Of a stretch of DNA of 59,917 nucleotides, positions 20,126-28,943 are shown one piece after another. Below the pieces are notes generated by a model that did no database searches, was not told the origin of the DNA, and saw only the letters and a program-made list of their open reading frames with translations. A program made the translations under genes and the position numbers. Positions within the stretch are counted from its first letter, which is position 1. Each line of letters opens with the position of its first letter. Location: positions 1 to 59,917 of the forward strand of contig JARLGF010000067.1 in the NCBI GenBank assembly GCA_031296165.1. Direction: 5' to 3'. This DNA comes from Occallatibacter sp. (GTDB lineage: Bacteria; Acidobacteriota; Terriglobia; Terriglobales; Acidobacteriaceae).

Positions 20126-23100
20126 ATGTCAAGCTTGCATGAATCGCGCGGAACGGTAATGGGACTGAGCACGGGCCTGCGGGCACTGTTTGCAACCGGG
20201 CTACTTCTGGCGGCCGGCAGTTTATCCACTCACGCCCAGGTCAGTGTGACCACCTGGCGCAACGATATCGAGCGGACAGGACAGAACCTCAGCGAGACCA
20301 TCCTCAATACCTCCGATGTAAACACCACGCAGTTTGGCAAGCTCTTCTCGCAGGCTGTGGACGGATCAGTCTACGCACAGCCGCTCTATCTTCCAAACGT
20401 GTCAATCGGCGGGCAATCGCACAATGTTGTGTTCATTGCTACCGAGCATGACAGCGTATATGCCTTCGATGCGGATAATAACGGCGGTGGCAATGCGAGC
20501 CCTTTGTGGTTTGCCTCGATGCTAAGTACTGCGCACGGAGCCGCGTCGGGCGCCACCACGGTTTCATCGAATACAGTGGGCACCGATATCGTCCCCGAGA
20601 TAGGAATTACAGGAACCCCGGTCATCGATCCAACGAGCGGCACTCTGTATGTGGTGAGTAAAACCCAGGAAGGCAGCAGCTTTGTTATGCGCCTGCACGC
20701 CCTTGATGTAACCTCGGGAGCTGAGAAACTGGGGGGGCCGGTAGCCATTACAGCAACGGTTTCCGGGACCGGAAATGGCAGCTCCGGCGGCACCCTTTCC
20801 CTGGACTCCGAATGGGAAAACCAGAGGCCTGGTCTGCTCCTGCTCAACGGCATTGTCTATATAGGTTTCGCTTCTCACGGCGACAACGGACCGTGGCATG
20901 GCTGGATTCTCGGATACAACGCAGCGACTCTGCAGCAGACAGGCGTATTCTGCACGTCTCCGAATGGCGTCGGTTCTGGAATATGGATGGGTGGCGCCGG
21001 TCTGTCGGCCGAAGTGCCTGATCCCGTCAATCACCCGTATGGCCGGATGTTTATAGCTACAGGAAACGGCGACTACACAGCCACCACGCCGTATGCCTTC
21101 GGCATGGACTATGGAGACAGCGTTCTGAACCTGGATCTGACCAAGGGCGTGCCGACCATCCAGGATGAGTTCACGCCTGCGAATCAGGCCCAGTTGGATG
21201 CATACGATGGAGATCTGGGAGCAGGTGGAGTCTTGATTGTTCCCAACCAGACCTCCGGCAGTTACCCGCATCTTTTGGTCCAGGCTGGAAAATCGGGCGA
21301 AGTTTACCTGCTCAATCGCGAGAATCTTGGGGGATACAACACCGCCGGCGATAAAGCAGTCCAGGGGATTACGTATGCGGTCGGGAACGTGGGCTCCTGG
21401 GTAATGCCTGCATATTGGAACGGAACAGTTTATTACTGGGGAACAAAAGACACTCTCAAGGCATTTCCACTGGTAAACGGACTGCTGACCGGTCCCACCG
21501 CCACATCCGCCGAGACGTACGGCTATCCCGGGGCGAACCCTGTCATATCGGCCAACGGGAATACGCAGGGAATTGTCTGGACCATTGATTCCGATGCCTA
21601 TGTGACTTCTGGCTCCGCCATTTTACAGGCTCACAACGCCAGTAGTATTTCCACCACGCTTTATTCAAGCAGTACAAACTCGTCGCGCGATAACCCTGGT
21701 CCCGCGGTCAAGTACACCGTGCCGACCGTGGCCAACGGCAAAGTATATGTCGGTGCGCTCGGGCAAGTAAGCGTGTATGGATTGCTGAATGGGCAGCAAC
21801 TTGCCTCGAATCCCGTGTTGAGTCCGGGAGCAGAGAGCTTTAGTAGCAGTCTTTCCGTGAGCATAACGGACGCGACACCGGGCGCAACAATCTACTACAC
21901 CCTCGATGGCACCGCGCCTTCCGTGTCCTCTCCCGTATACACAACTCCCATTATCATCACGGCAACAACGACGATACAGGCCATGGCGAGTGCTCCCGGC
22001 TACCTTCAGAGCGCGGTAACTTCTGGAACGTATGTCGACTCCACGCAGGCCAGTACGCCAGTCTTCGATCAGGGCAGCGGCACCTTCGCGCAACCTCTTT
22101 CCGTAACCATCAGCGATTCCACTGCCGGAGCTTCGATCTACTACACGACCGACGGAACGACACCAACCACCTCCTCGACTCTGTACACCGGAGCGATAAC
22201 AGTAAGCACCACGGAAACCCTGAACGCAATCGCTGTAGCCCCGGGCTTTGCCAACAGCAGTATGGCAAGCGCAACCTACACCTTGAATATTGGACAAACG
22301 GGGATTAACTTCCCGGTTGGCTTTGCGGGATCCCAGGATATCTTGATCTTGAATGGAAGCAGCGTCCTGGACGACTCCCGTCTGCAAATGACTAATGGCT
22401 CGACAGGGCAAGCCGGAACAGCATGGTACTATGCGCCTGTAAATGTTCAGGCGTTCACCACTGACTTCAGTTTCCAGTTATCCAACCCGGCAGCCGACGG
22501 AATTACATTCGCTATCCAGGGAAATTACAACTATTCTTTGGGTTACTCTGGATCGGGACTCGGGTATCAGGGCATCCCAAACAGCCTTGCAATCAAATTC
22601 GATTTCTATAACAATGCGGGTGAAGGTCCGGATTCAACCGGCCTGTACACCAACGGCGTCAGCCCGACCATTCCCGCCATTGACCTGAGCGCAACGGGCA
22701 TCGATCTGCACAGCGACGATACCATGGACGTTCATCTGGCCTATAACGGAACCATTCTGTCCATGACAATCACGGATATGGTAACCGGAGCGGCTTATTC
22801 CAAAAGCTGGACGGTAAACATCCCTTCGATAGTAGGCGGAAACACTGCCTATGTCGGATTTACAGGCGGAACAGGTGGACTAAGTTCCAGCCAGAAGATT
22901 CTGACGTGGACTTACACGCTCGGATCGAACGCTTCACCGGTTTCGACTTCGCCGGCCTTTACTCCGCCCGGTGGATCGTACGCCACGGCGCAGTCGGTGA
23001 GCATTGCCAGCGACTCCACAGGCGCAACCATCTATTACACCACCAACGGAACAACTCCAACAAAGTCGTCGCCGGTCTATAGCGCTCCCCTTACCATAAG

Positions 23101-24313
23101 TTCCGCCGAGACTTTGAAAGCAATCGCAGTAGCTTCCGGATATGGTTCCAGCGCCATGGCCACCGCAACTTATAGTATTGCGCCCATTCCAGCAGCTCCG
23201 GTTTTATCTCCGGCCCCCGGCACTTATACGGCTGCGCAAACAGTAAGCATGACTGAGGCTACTGCGGGGACCACCATCTACTACACAATCGACGGAACCA
23301 CGCCTACTACCTCGTCTGCCGTCTATAGCGCTCCAATCACCGTAAGCGCCAGTGAGACGGTGCAAGCCATAGCTGCGGGAACCGGCTATAACAACAGTCC
23401 GGTCGCGGGAGGAACCTATACCATTGCAGCCCTGCTGCCAGCGCCGACGTTTTCTCCCTCGGGCGGAGTGTATGCTGCAGCACAGACGGTTACAATCAGC
23501 GACGCGACCGCTGGCACGATCATCTACTACACCGTCAATGGAACCACGCCTACTACCTCGTCTACCGTGTACAGCGGCCCAATCACAGTAAGTGCGACAG
23601 AAACCTTCGAAGCCATCGCGGTGGAGACGGGCTACACCAACAGTCCCGTCGCCACCGCCTCCTACACCATTGGCTCAGGAACCACAACTTTCATCAGCTA
23701 TCCCAGCAACGGATTCACGGCGACCAACCTGTCTCTGAACTATGGCGCGTCCGTAACCGGCGGATTGCTGCAGTTGACCGACGGGGGAACAGGGGAAAAT
23801 CGCACCGCATGGTTCTCCACGCCCGTGCCGGTGCAGAGTTTCATTACCGACTTCACCTTCCAACAGTTGAATGCCACTGCGGACGGCATGACGTTTGCAA
23901 TTCAGGGCAGCAACATCTGGGCGTTAGGTTACTCCGGAGGTGGACTCGGGTATCAGGGAATTCCAAACAGTGTCGCGGTCAAATTCGATCTATATGACAA
24001 TGCCGGAGAGGGGTCGGATTCGACGGGACTGTATTCCGGTGGAGTGGCGCCCACGCTGCCTTCGGTCAATCTGAGTTCTACCGGAATCAACCTGCACAGC
24101 GGAGACGTGATGCATGCGCACATGGTCTATGACGGGACCAACCTTACCATGGCGCTGACCGATACTGTGACCAACGCCACGGTGACGGAAGTGTTCCCGG
24201 TGAATATCCCTGGCCTGGTGGGAGGCAATACGGCCTACGTTGGGTTCACCGGCGGTACAGGGGGCATGAGCGCAACACAGAAAGTGTTGTCTTGGACATA
24301 CACAGCGCCCTAG
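20126..24313 (+). CDS. secreted quinoprotein-type propeller / chitobiase-like repeat / lectin mosaic
   Basis: A 1395-residue exported protein. After the signal peptide (ALFATGLLLAAGSLSTHAQ) comes a PQQ-like beta-propeller, about 40-557 (VFIATEHDSVYAFDA, HLLVQAGKSGEVYLLNRENL). Two chitobiase C-terminal-type repeats follow (558-637, 641-720; core ATIYYTLDGTAP), then a legume-lectin-like domain (721-933), three more repeats (937-1017, 1021-1100, 1102-1181) and a second lectin-like domain (1186-1395). The lectin copies share GLGYQGIPNS and NTAYVGFTGGTGG. It likely binds polysaccharide on or outside the cell; no catalytic residues are evident. ATG 20126 has AAGGATGG upstream; ATG 20159 is an alternative start. 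It is divergent from the S9-like gene. Confidence 0.85.
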   Translation: MSSLHESRGTVMGLSTGLRALFATGLLLAAGSLSTHAQVSVTTWRNDIERTGQNLSETILNTSDVNTTQFGKLFSQAVDGSVYAQPLYLPNVSIGGQSHNVVFIATEHDSVYAFDADNNGGGNASPLWFASMLSTAHGAASGATTVSSNTVGTDIVPEIGITGTPVIDPTSGTLYVVSKTQEGSSFVMRLHALDVTSGAEKLGGPVAITATVSGTGNGSSGGTLSLDSEWENQRPGLLLLNGIVYIGFASHGDNGPWHGWILGYNAATLQQTGVFCTSPNGVGSGIWMGGAGLSAEVPDPVNHPYGRMFIATGNGDYTATTPYAFGMDYGDSVLNLDLTKGVPTIQDEFTPANQAQLDAYDGDLGAGGVLIVPNQTSGSYPHLLVQAGKSGEVYLLNRENLGGYNTAGDKAVQGITYAVGNVGSWVMPAYWNGTVYYWGTKDTLKAFPLVNGLLTGPTATSAETYGYPGANPVISANGNTQGIVWTIDSDAYVTSGSAILQAHNASSISTTLYSSSTNSSRDNPGPAVKYTVPTVANGKVYVGALGQVSVYGLLNGQQLASNPVLSPGAESFSSSLSVSITDATPGATIYYTLDGTAPSVSSPVYTTPIIITATTTIQAMASAPGYLQSAVTSGTYVDSTQASTPVFDQGSGTFAQPLSVTISDSTAGASIYYTTDGTTPTTSSTLYTGAITVSTTETLNAIAVAPGFANSSMASATYTLNIGQTGINFPVGFAGSQDILILNGSSVLDDSRLQMTNGSTGQAGTAWYYAPVNVQAFTTDFSFQLSNPAADGITFAIQGNYNYSLGYSGSGLGYQGIPNSLAIKFDFYNNAGEGPDSTGLYTNGVSPTIPAIDLSATGIDLHSDDTMDVHLAYNGTILSMTITDMVTGAAYSKSWTVNIPSIVGGNTAYVGFTGGTGGLSSSQKILTWTYTLGSNASPVSTSPAFTPPGGSYATAQSVSIASDSTGATIYYTTNGTTPTKSSPVYSAPLTISSAETLKAIAVASGYGSSAMATATYSIAPIPAAPVLSPAPGTYTAAQTVSMTEATAGTTIYYTIDGTTPTTSSAVYSAPITVSASETVQAIAAGTGYNNSPVAGGTYTIAALLPAPTFSPSGGVYAAAQTVTISDATAGTIIYYTVNGTTPTTSSTVYSGPITVSATETFEAIAVETGYTNSPVATASYTIGSGTTTFISYPSNGFTATNLSLNYGASVTGGLLQLTDGGTGENRTAWFSTPVPVQSFITDFTFQQLNATADGMTFAIQGSNIWALGYSGGGLGYQGIPNSVAVKFDLYDNAGEGSDSTGLYSGGVAPTLPSVNLSSTGINLHSGDVMHAHMVYDGTNLTMALTDTVTNATVTEVFPVNIPGLVGGNTAYVGFTGGTGGMSATQKVLSWTYTAP

Positions 24314-24450
24314 TACTACAGTTGTTGATCGGAAATTCCGGAGGGAGCAGGGGGGCCCTGAAACAGCTCCGTCGGCGCGGCCATCGGGGAGTGGCATCCC
24401 CTGCAACGCCTATGACAACTCTCCTTAATTTCTGAACCCGCTCCAGGCAT

Positions 24451-24502
24451 CTGCAAAAGGGAACAGGGAAGTATCGGGAATATTCCCTGTTTCCTTTTGC
24501 AG
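24451..24502. repeat. 20-bp inverted repeat (hairpin) beside dispersed repeat copy 1
   Basis: 24451-24470 and 24483-24502 are inverted copies, 19 of 20 positions matching, around a 12-base loop. There is no T-run on either side, so it is not a standard terminator. Its right arm ends in TTTGCAG, the left border of the dispersed repeat. The remaining 24314-24450 stretch shows nothing. Confidence 0.7.
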
Positions 24503-24872
24503 AGAATTACCCTCTCTTGGCGCACAATCTTTTCAGGGTGATTTTGTTTGAAGCCGTTGATCGAATTCCGCAGGGAGCAGGCGGCGTCAACCCCAGGTCT
24601 TTGCCGCTTTTTCTTGGCCCAAAGGAACTACAACTGGAGACCTTTTCAACTCGGAATAAAAGGGCTAAATATCGGAATGCGGTACAAAATATCAAAAAAG
24701 TGCCAGAAATCGACCGTAACCCCTTTATTATCTAATTTTTGGCATATAACCCCTTTAGAATCTAATTTTTGCGGCGATGGCCCCTCGCATCTCGTTGAAA
24801 CTGGAGAACTTGACTAAATACATAGGGGGAGGGGGGGAGGGGTAATCAGATAATCAACAGATCGCTTCCCTT
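24497..24872 (+). repeat. dispersed intergenic repeat, copy 1
   Basis: It shares with 50101-50484 and the complement of 57507-57849 an ordered set of landmarks: GCAGA(T/G)AATTACC, GGCGCACAAT (24519), TTTTCAAC (24643), GCGGTACA, AACCCCTTTAGAATCTAAT, CGTTGAAACTGGAGAAC, TACATAGGGGG (24819) and a G-run. From TTTTCAAC to TACATAG it is 176 bp here, against 179 and 178 in the others. An internal 30-bp unit (AACCCCTTTA..ATCTAATTTTT) is present twice. After the G-run, TAATCAGATAATCAACAG is shared with copy 3. No open frame is conserved between copies. Confidence 0.85.
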
Positions 24873-25115
24873 GCAGCCCAAATAACCCCTCATGGCCATT
24901 CCAGAATTGGTAGAAAGCGAAGCCCGCGCGGCCATCGAGTAGCAGCGGCCCTGCAAAACGTCCCTAGAGCTAAAAGGAACAGACTCGCTCCATCCTTGGT
25001 GCGACGCTGTCATGGTGTGCGCTCATAGTGCGCTGCGGAAAGGCATGTAAACCTGCCTCTGCGGAGCGGATGAGGCTTATCGGCAACAGGGCCGCATGCA
25101 CCGGGAGGCCACTCG
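24873..25115. other. intergenic stretch before the Crp/Fnr gene
   Basis: Nothing recognisable apart from GGGAGG 8 bases before the Crp-family ATG. No Crp/Fnr-type palindrome is evident. Confidence 0.5.
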
Positions 25116-25859
25116 ATGGAAGTCGCAACCACCAAGCCCTTTAATACCGAGACGTTTCTCGCAACCGAAGGTCCGGGAAGAAGCATTAGCCGTCACGCAG
25201 CCAGGCAGTCTTTCTTTACTCAGGGAGACCCCGCCGACGCTGTGTTTTATCTCCAGAATGGCCGGGCAAAGCTCACCGTCATCTCCAACCGAGGCAAGGA
25301 GGCGACGGTTACTCTGCTTACCACAGGGGACTTTTTTGGCGAGGAGTCCATGGCGGAACCCGGGGAGTTGCGCACGTCCACAGCCTCGGCACTTTCCGTC
25401 TGCATGGTGCTCCGCATCGAGAGGGAGCGGATGCTCCACACGCTGCATGAGCAACATGCATTCTCTGACTTCTTCATGAAGTTCATCCTGATGCGTGGCA
25501 TCCGGACCCAGGCTGATCTCGTCGATCAGCTTTTTAATTCCAGCGAACGGCGACTGGCGCGGATACTGCTGCTAATGGCCGATTTTGGCAAGCCGGGTGA
25601 GCCGGAGCCGCTGATTCCGCACGTAACCCAGGAGACCCTTGCAGAGATGATCGGCACCACCCGTTCCCGCGTCAGCTTCTTCATGAATCGCTTCAGAAAG
25701 CTCGGCTACATCACCTACAACGGCCGCATCCGCGTGAACTTGTCGCTGCTCAACATGGTCCTGCAGGATTCGCTGCCGGAGCAGAATGCAAAGCGGCCTG
25801 TACTGCTCGATCCTCCGCCCAGGCCCGTGCAAATCCACACGCGAGCCAGACTGGTTTGA
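25116..25859 (+). CDS. Crp/Fnr family transcriptional regulator
   Basis: A 247-residue regulator: cyclic-nucleotide-binding-type beta roll (about 25-140; FFTQGDPADAVFYLQNGRAKLTV, in part, and GDFFGEESM), a long dimerisation helix, and a winged helix (about 168-225) with TQETLAEMIGTTRSRVSFFMNRFRKLGYI, in part, as recognition region. There is no N-terminal Cys cluster, so it is not an Fe-S FNR. The cNMP-contact residues (GEES rather than GE-x6-R) suggest an effector other than classical cAMP, or none. GGGAGG supports the start. A tiny membrane protein follows. Targets unknown. Confidence 0.88.
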   Translation: MEVATTKPFNTETFLATEGPGRSISRHAARQSFFTQGDPADAVFYLQNGRAKLTVISNRGKEATVTLLTTGDFFGEESMAEPGELRTSTASALSVCMVLRIERERMLHTLHEQHAFSDFFMKFILMRGIRTQADLVDQLFNSSERRLARILLLMADFGKPGEPEPLIPHVTQETLAEMIGTTRSRVSFFMNRFRKLGYITYNGRIRVNLSLLNMVLQDSLPEQNAKRPVLLDPPPRPVQIHTRARLV

Positions 25860-25932
25860 GCTGCTGCTGGCTCTGGAATTTCGTCCAACAAGTCTGAAGC
25901 AAACCTGAACCATCATGCACCATGGAGATCTC

Positions 25933-26106
25933 ATGTCATTCGGAATTTATGCTGCCGGGTTCGTCATCCTGATCGGCGGGCTGGTATACGCTGCGCACCT
26001 GGTGCGCATGCCTGCACACTGGATTATCGCTGGCGTGGTGGTCATGACCGGCATAGGAATTCTATCGACTGTAAAAGCAACGCGGCAGAAAGACTCTGCC
26101 AACTAA
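25933..26106 (+). CDS. 57-residue two-helix membrane protein
   Basis: Two hydrophobic helices (IYAAGFVILIGGLVYAAHLV; WIIAGVVVMTGIGILSTV) separated by RMPAH, ending in a short basic tail (KATRQKDSAN). GGAG 5 bases before ATG 25933 fixes that start rather than ATG 25915. It sits 73 bp after the Crp-family gene and 10 bp before the convergent MerR-TPR gene. Short membrane proteins of this form are frequent in acidobacteria; function unknown. Confidence 0.6.
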   Translation: MSFGIYAAGFVILIGGLVYAAHLVRMPAHWIIAGVVVMTGIGILSTVKATRQKDSAN

Positions 26107-26116
26107 GGATTGCTGC

Positions 26117-27067
26117 CTAAATCAGTTCCAGCGCAGCCAGCCCTTTGCGGGGCGGAATGAAGCTCTCGGCACGCCAGACAATGGCGAGTTTTTCACGGCT
26201 TAGCAGCTTGCGGATCTGGCTGCGTGCGTGGTCGGCCCAGGGCCCCTGATTGTCCAGCCGTGCATACGCCTGCCAGTGGCGCAGGGCAGAGCGGTGATGC
26301 CCCTTGCGCTCGTAGGCCAGCGCCAGGTTGTAGTGGGCGTCGGCGTAGCGGGGTGCCAGCACAACGGCTTTTTGGTAGGCGGCGATGGACTCATCAAATC
26401 GCTCCAACTCGTCCAGTACGTTGCCCAGATCGAAAAAAGCCAGCACATAACCGGGGTCGGCCTCGGTTGCCCGGCGGTAAAGCCCCTCGGCGCGGTCGTA
26501 TTGGCGCAGATGAAAATGAATGGTCCCCAGGTTGATATACGCCGCTGCGTACTCCGGATCGATCTCCAGGATCTCCTCGTAAAGGGTAATCGCGCGCTGC
26601 TTTTCTCCTGACTCCTCGGCCTGCACCGCGGCCAGAAAGCGGTCCTGAATCCCGCGCAAACCGGTGGCGCCGGGACGGCGCAACGGAGACACATCCGAGG
26701 CCGCCGATGGCCGGTCCATCCGATCCATCCGGTCAAGACGCTCGAAGTCGAAGAGCAACTGGCGGCTGATAGGATCGACCATGGCCCCGTGGTGGCGGAA
26801 GGCCAGCCGCGTTCCGGTGCGCACCAGGCAGGCCTCCAGCAGCGGGTTGGCCATGCCCGCCACCGCCTTCATGGCTACAATCGAGTGCCGGATCGACGCC
26901 GCGGACACATCTTCCTCGCGCAGAACGCGCAGTGTCCGCAACTGCCCGAGATCCTGAAAGGTGTAGGTCTGCTGCTGGGGAAATATTCCGGCTCGCTCCC
27001 ACCCCTGCAACTGGCGGGAGCTGATCTGCAAGATGCGCAACACGTCCTGACGGCTATAGCTGGTCAC
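26117..27067 (-). CDS. MerR-type DNA-binding domain fused to TPR repeats
   Basis: A 316-residue protein. Residues 1-70 are a MerR-like winged helix (YSRQDVLRILQISSRQLQGW, then the wing and TFQDLGQLRTLRVLREEDVS). After a linker with repeated RMDRMDRP and an RRPGATGLRG segment, residues about 150-280 form about four TPR repeats (for example EIDPEYAAAYINLGTIHFHL, DPGYVLAFFDLGNVLDELE, APRYADAHYNLALAYERKG). It probably binds DNA through the N-terminus and a protein through the TPRs. Start is GTG at 27067 with GGGAG upstream. It ends 10 bp from the convergent membrane protein gene. Confidence 0.82.
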   Translation of the reverse strand: MTSYSRQDVLRILQISSRQLQGWERAGIFPQQQTYTFQDLGQLRTLRVLREEDVSAASIRHSIVAMKAVAGMANPLLEACLVRTGTRLAFRHHGAMVDPISRQLLFDFERLDRMDRMDRPSAASDVSPLRRPGATGLRGIQDRFLAAVQAEESGEKQRAITLYEEILEIDPEYAAAYINLGTIHFHLRQYDRAEGLYRRATEADPGYVLAFFDLGNVLDELERFDESIAAYQKAVVLAPRYADAHYNLALAYERKGHHRSALRHWQAYARLDNQGPWADHARSQIRKLLSREKLAIVWRAESFIPPRKGLAALELI

Positions 27068-27415
27068 TCTTCAATGCTCCCGTGAATTGCCCGGCTCGGT
27101 CGCAGATCTGGAATTCCTGTGGTACTCCCGGATTCTGGACTCCCCGGACTCGGCTCTTGGAACAGTTACTGAGAAACCGCTCTTGCTGCGATTATGCCAA
27201 GAGTATGAGTGGATAAGCAGACCGCAACTACCTCCAAATCAAAAATACTCGTGGAAAAAAGGGTGTCTGATTTGGTTCACGCAGGGTTCGGATGTCTGCA
27301 TGCCTGTGGAAATCTAAGCAGTAAATCGATAAAACTCTTCTAAATCCCCAGTGAAACCGGCGATAAAGGCAGCAAACCAGTGTTCTTGCAAGGGATTGGC
27401 AGGAACACAAAAGCA
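27068..27415. other. intergenic region between MerR-TPR gene and RND terminators
   Basis: No gene or repeat was seen between the GTG start at 27067 and the hairpins at 27416-27520. The upstream half should contain the MerR-TPR promoter. Confidence 0.5.
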
Positions 27416-27455
27416 CATCCGGCGCCTTACGATGGCCATCGAAAGGCGCCGGATG
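27416..27455 (-). terminator. long hairpin ending the RND operon
   Basis: A near-perfect 40-bp palindrome: 13-bp arms (27416-27428 with 27443-27455) enclose CGATGGCCATCG, itself palindromic. Read on the minus strand it is followed by TGCTTTTG, a plausible intrinsic terminator about 70 bp after the last RND gene. Confidence 0.7.
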
Positions 27456-27475
27456 TTTGCAGTTGGAGCCAGCGC

Positions 27476-27520
27476 CTGTTCACACTACTGGCGTGGCCAC
27501 CGCGTCAGTAGTGTGAACAG
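27476..27520. terminator. second hairpin directly after the RND outer-membrane gene
   Basis: Perfect 15-bp arms (27476-27490 with 27506-27520) around a 15-base loop, starting 8 bases after the stop of the last RND gene. It has no T-run, so it may protect the 3' end of the mRNA rather than terminate alone. Confidence 0.6.
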
Positions 27521-27527
27521 ACCCTAG

Positions 27528-28943
27528 CTATTGCCAGCCGCCGCCAAGCGCGTTGTAGATTTGGACCAGGGCGAGCACCTCACTGTAGCGTGCCTGCGAC
27601 AGGCTCAATTCGGCGGTGTAATAGTTCGTTTCATTGGTCAGTACCTCCAGATAGGAGGTGGCGCCCGCTTCGTAGCGTACATGCGAGAGCCGGGCCGCAT
27701 CCTGTGCCGCCGCGGTCAGAAGCTCTTGCTGCTCGCGCGTTTCCCGCGATTTTTGATAGGCAACAAGAGCATCGGAAACATCGCGGAAAGCGCCTTGCGT
27801 TGTCTGCTGATAAGCAAGCAATGCCTGACGCTGCTGCGATTCGGTAACCAGCACGTTGTTGCGAATCCTGCCGCCCTCGAAGATGGGCTGCGACAGGGAT
27901 GGGCCGACACTCCATAGTCCGGCAGGTCCGCTGAACATGCTGGTAAGCGCTGTGCTTTGGTAGCCTGCCGTGCCGGTCAGAGAGATAGACGGGAAGTAGG
28001 CGGCCTTCGCCACACCGATTCTCGCGTTGGCCGCGATCAGTGTTTCTTCCGCCTGACGAATGTCGGGCCGCCGTTCGATCAACTCGGACGGAAGCCCGGC
28101 AGGTATCGTGGGAAGAAGCGCCTGCTCGGCCAGCTTCTTTCCTCGAGCGATGGGACCAGGATTCTGCCCCAGCAAAATGGAGATGTAGTTTTCCTGCTGC
28201 TCGATTTGCTTTTCGAGCGTAGGAATTTGTGTGGAGGCGGAGTAGACGAGCTGCTCGGCTTGCCGCACATCCATCAGCGGCGCCGAACCGCCGTCGGCAA
28301 GTGTCTTGGTCAGGCGCAGGGATTCCTGCCGGGATTTCAGCGTTTGTTGCGTGATTTCCAGTTCCAGATCCAGTGTCCGCAGTTGGAAGTAGGCGCTCGC
28401 CACATTGGAAACAAGCGTGCGGATGACAGCCTTTTGTCCCCATTCGGTTGCCGCCAGATCGGCGCGCGCCGCCTCGGTTGCCCTCCGGTATTTTCCCCAG
28501 AAGTCCAGTTCCCATGAGGCGCTCAAAGCCAGTTGGCCGGACTCTGCGCGATAGACCGGAGAGAGAGAGGTCTTTTCGCTACGCACCGAAGTGAACGCGC
28601 TGGAGGCCCCCAGCGAAGGCAATTGATCGGCATGGGTAATGCCGAGCTGAGCCCGCGCCGCAACCACGCGTTCGGCCGCGATGCGCGCATCGTAGTTGTT
28701 GGCCAGCGCGGTGCGAATCAGCGACTGGAGCTGTTCGTCCTGGAAAATCGTCCACCATTTTTCATCGCCCAGGCTTTTCTGAGCATTGCTCTTCTGTGCA
28801 TTGCTGGATGCCTCCAGTTCGGGGGCCTGTCCCCGGAAGCCTCCGGGGGCATTGACGGCCGGCCGCGCGTAGTTTGGTCCCAGCCTGCATCCGGCAAGCA
28901 CCAGCATGAGCGAAAGACTGAGTGAAATGCTTAGTGTTCTCAT
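27528..28943 (-). CDS. RND efflux outer-membrane lipoprotein (OprM/NodT family)
   Basis: A 471-residue TolC-like channel. The signal ends with lipobox LAGC (Cys19), so it is an outer-membrane lipoprotein, followed by RLGPNYARP as in the NodT family. Two outer-membrane efflux repeats (about 60-260 and 275-460) contain the long helices, e.g. NNYDARIAAERVVAARAQLG (in part) and SLSQARYSEVLALVQIYNALGGG (in part) near the end. It forms the exit duct of the pump encoded just upstream; its ATG overlaps the pump stop by four bases (ATGA). Two hairpins follow. Confidence 0.92.
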   Translation of the reverse strand: MRTLSISLSLSLMLVLAGCRLGPNYARPAVNAPGGFRGQAPELEASSNAQKSNAQKSLGDEKWWTIFQDEQLQSLIRTALANNYDARIAAERVVAARAQLGITHADQLPSLGASSAFTSVRSEKTSLSPVYRAESGQLALSASWELDFWGKYRRATEAARADLAATEWGQKAVIRTLVSNVASAYFQLRTLDLELEITQQTLKSRQESLRLTKTLADGGSAPLMDVRQAEQLVYSASTQIPTLEKQIEQQENYISILLGQNPGPIARGKKLAEQALLPTIPAGLPSELIERRPDIRQAEETLIAANARIGVAKAAYFPSISLTGTAGYQSTALTSMFSGPAGLWSVGPSLSQPIFEGGRIRNNVLVTESQQRQALLAYQQTTQGAFRDVSDALVAYQKSRETREQQELLTAAAQDAARLSHVRYEAGATSYLEVLTNETNYYTAELSLSQARYSEVLALVQIYNALGGGWQ

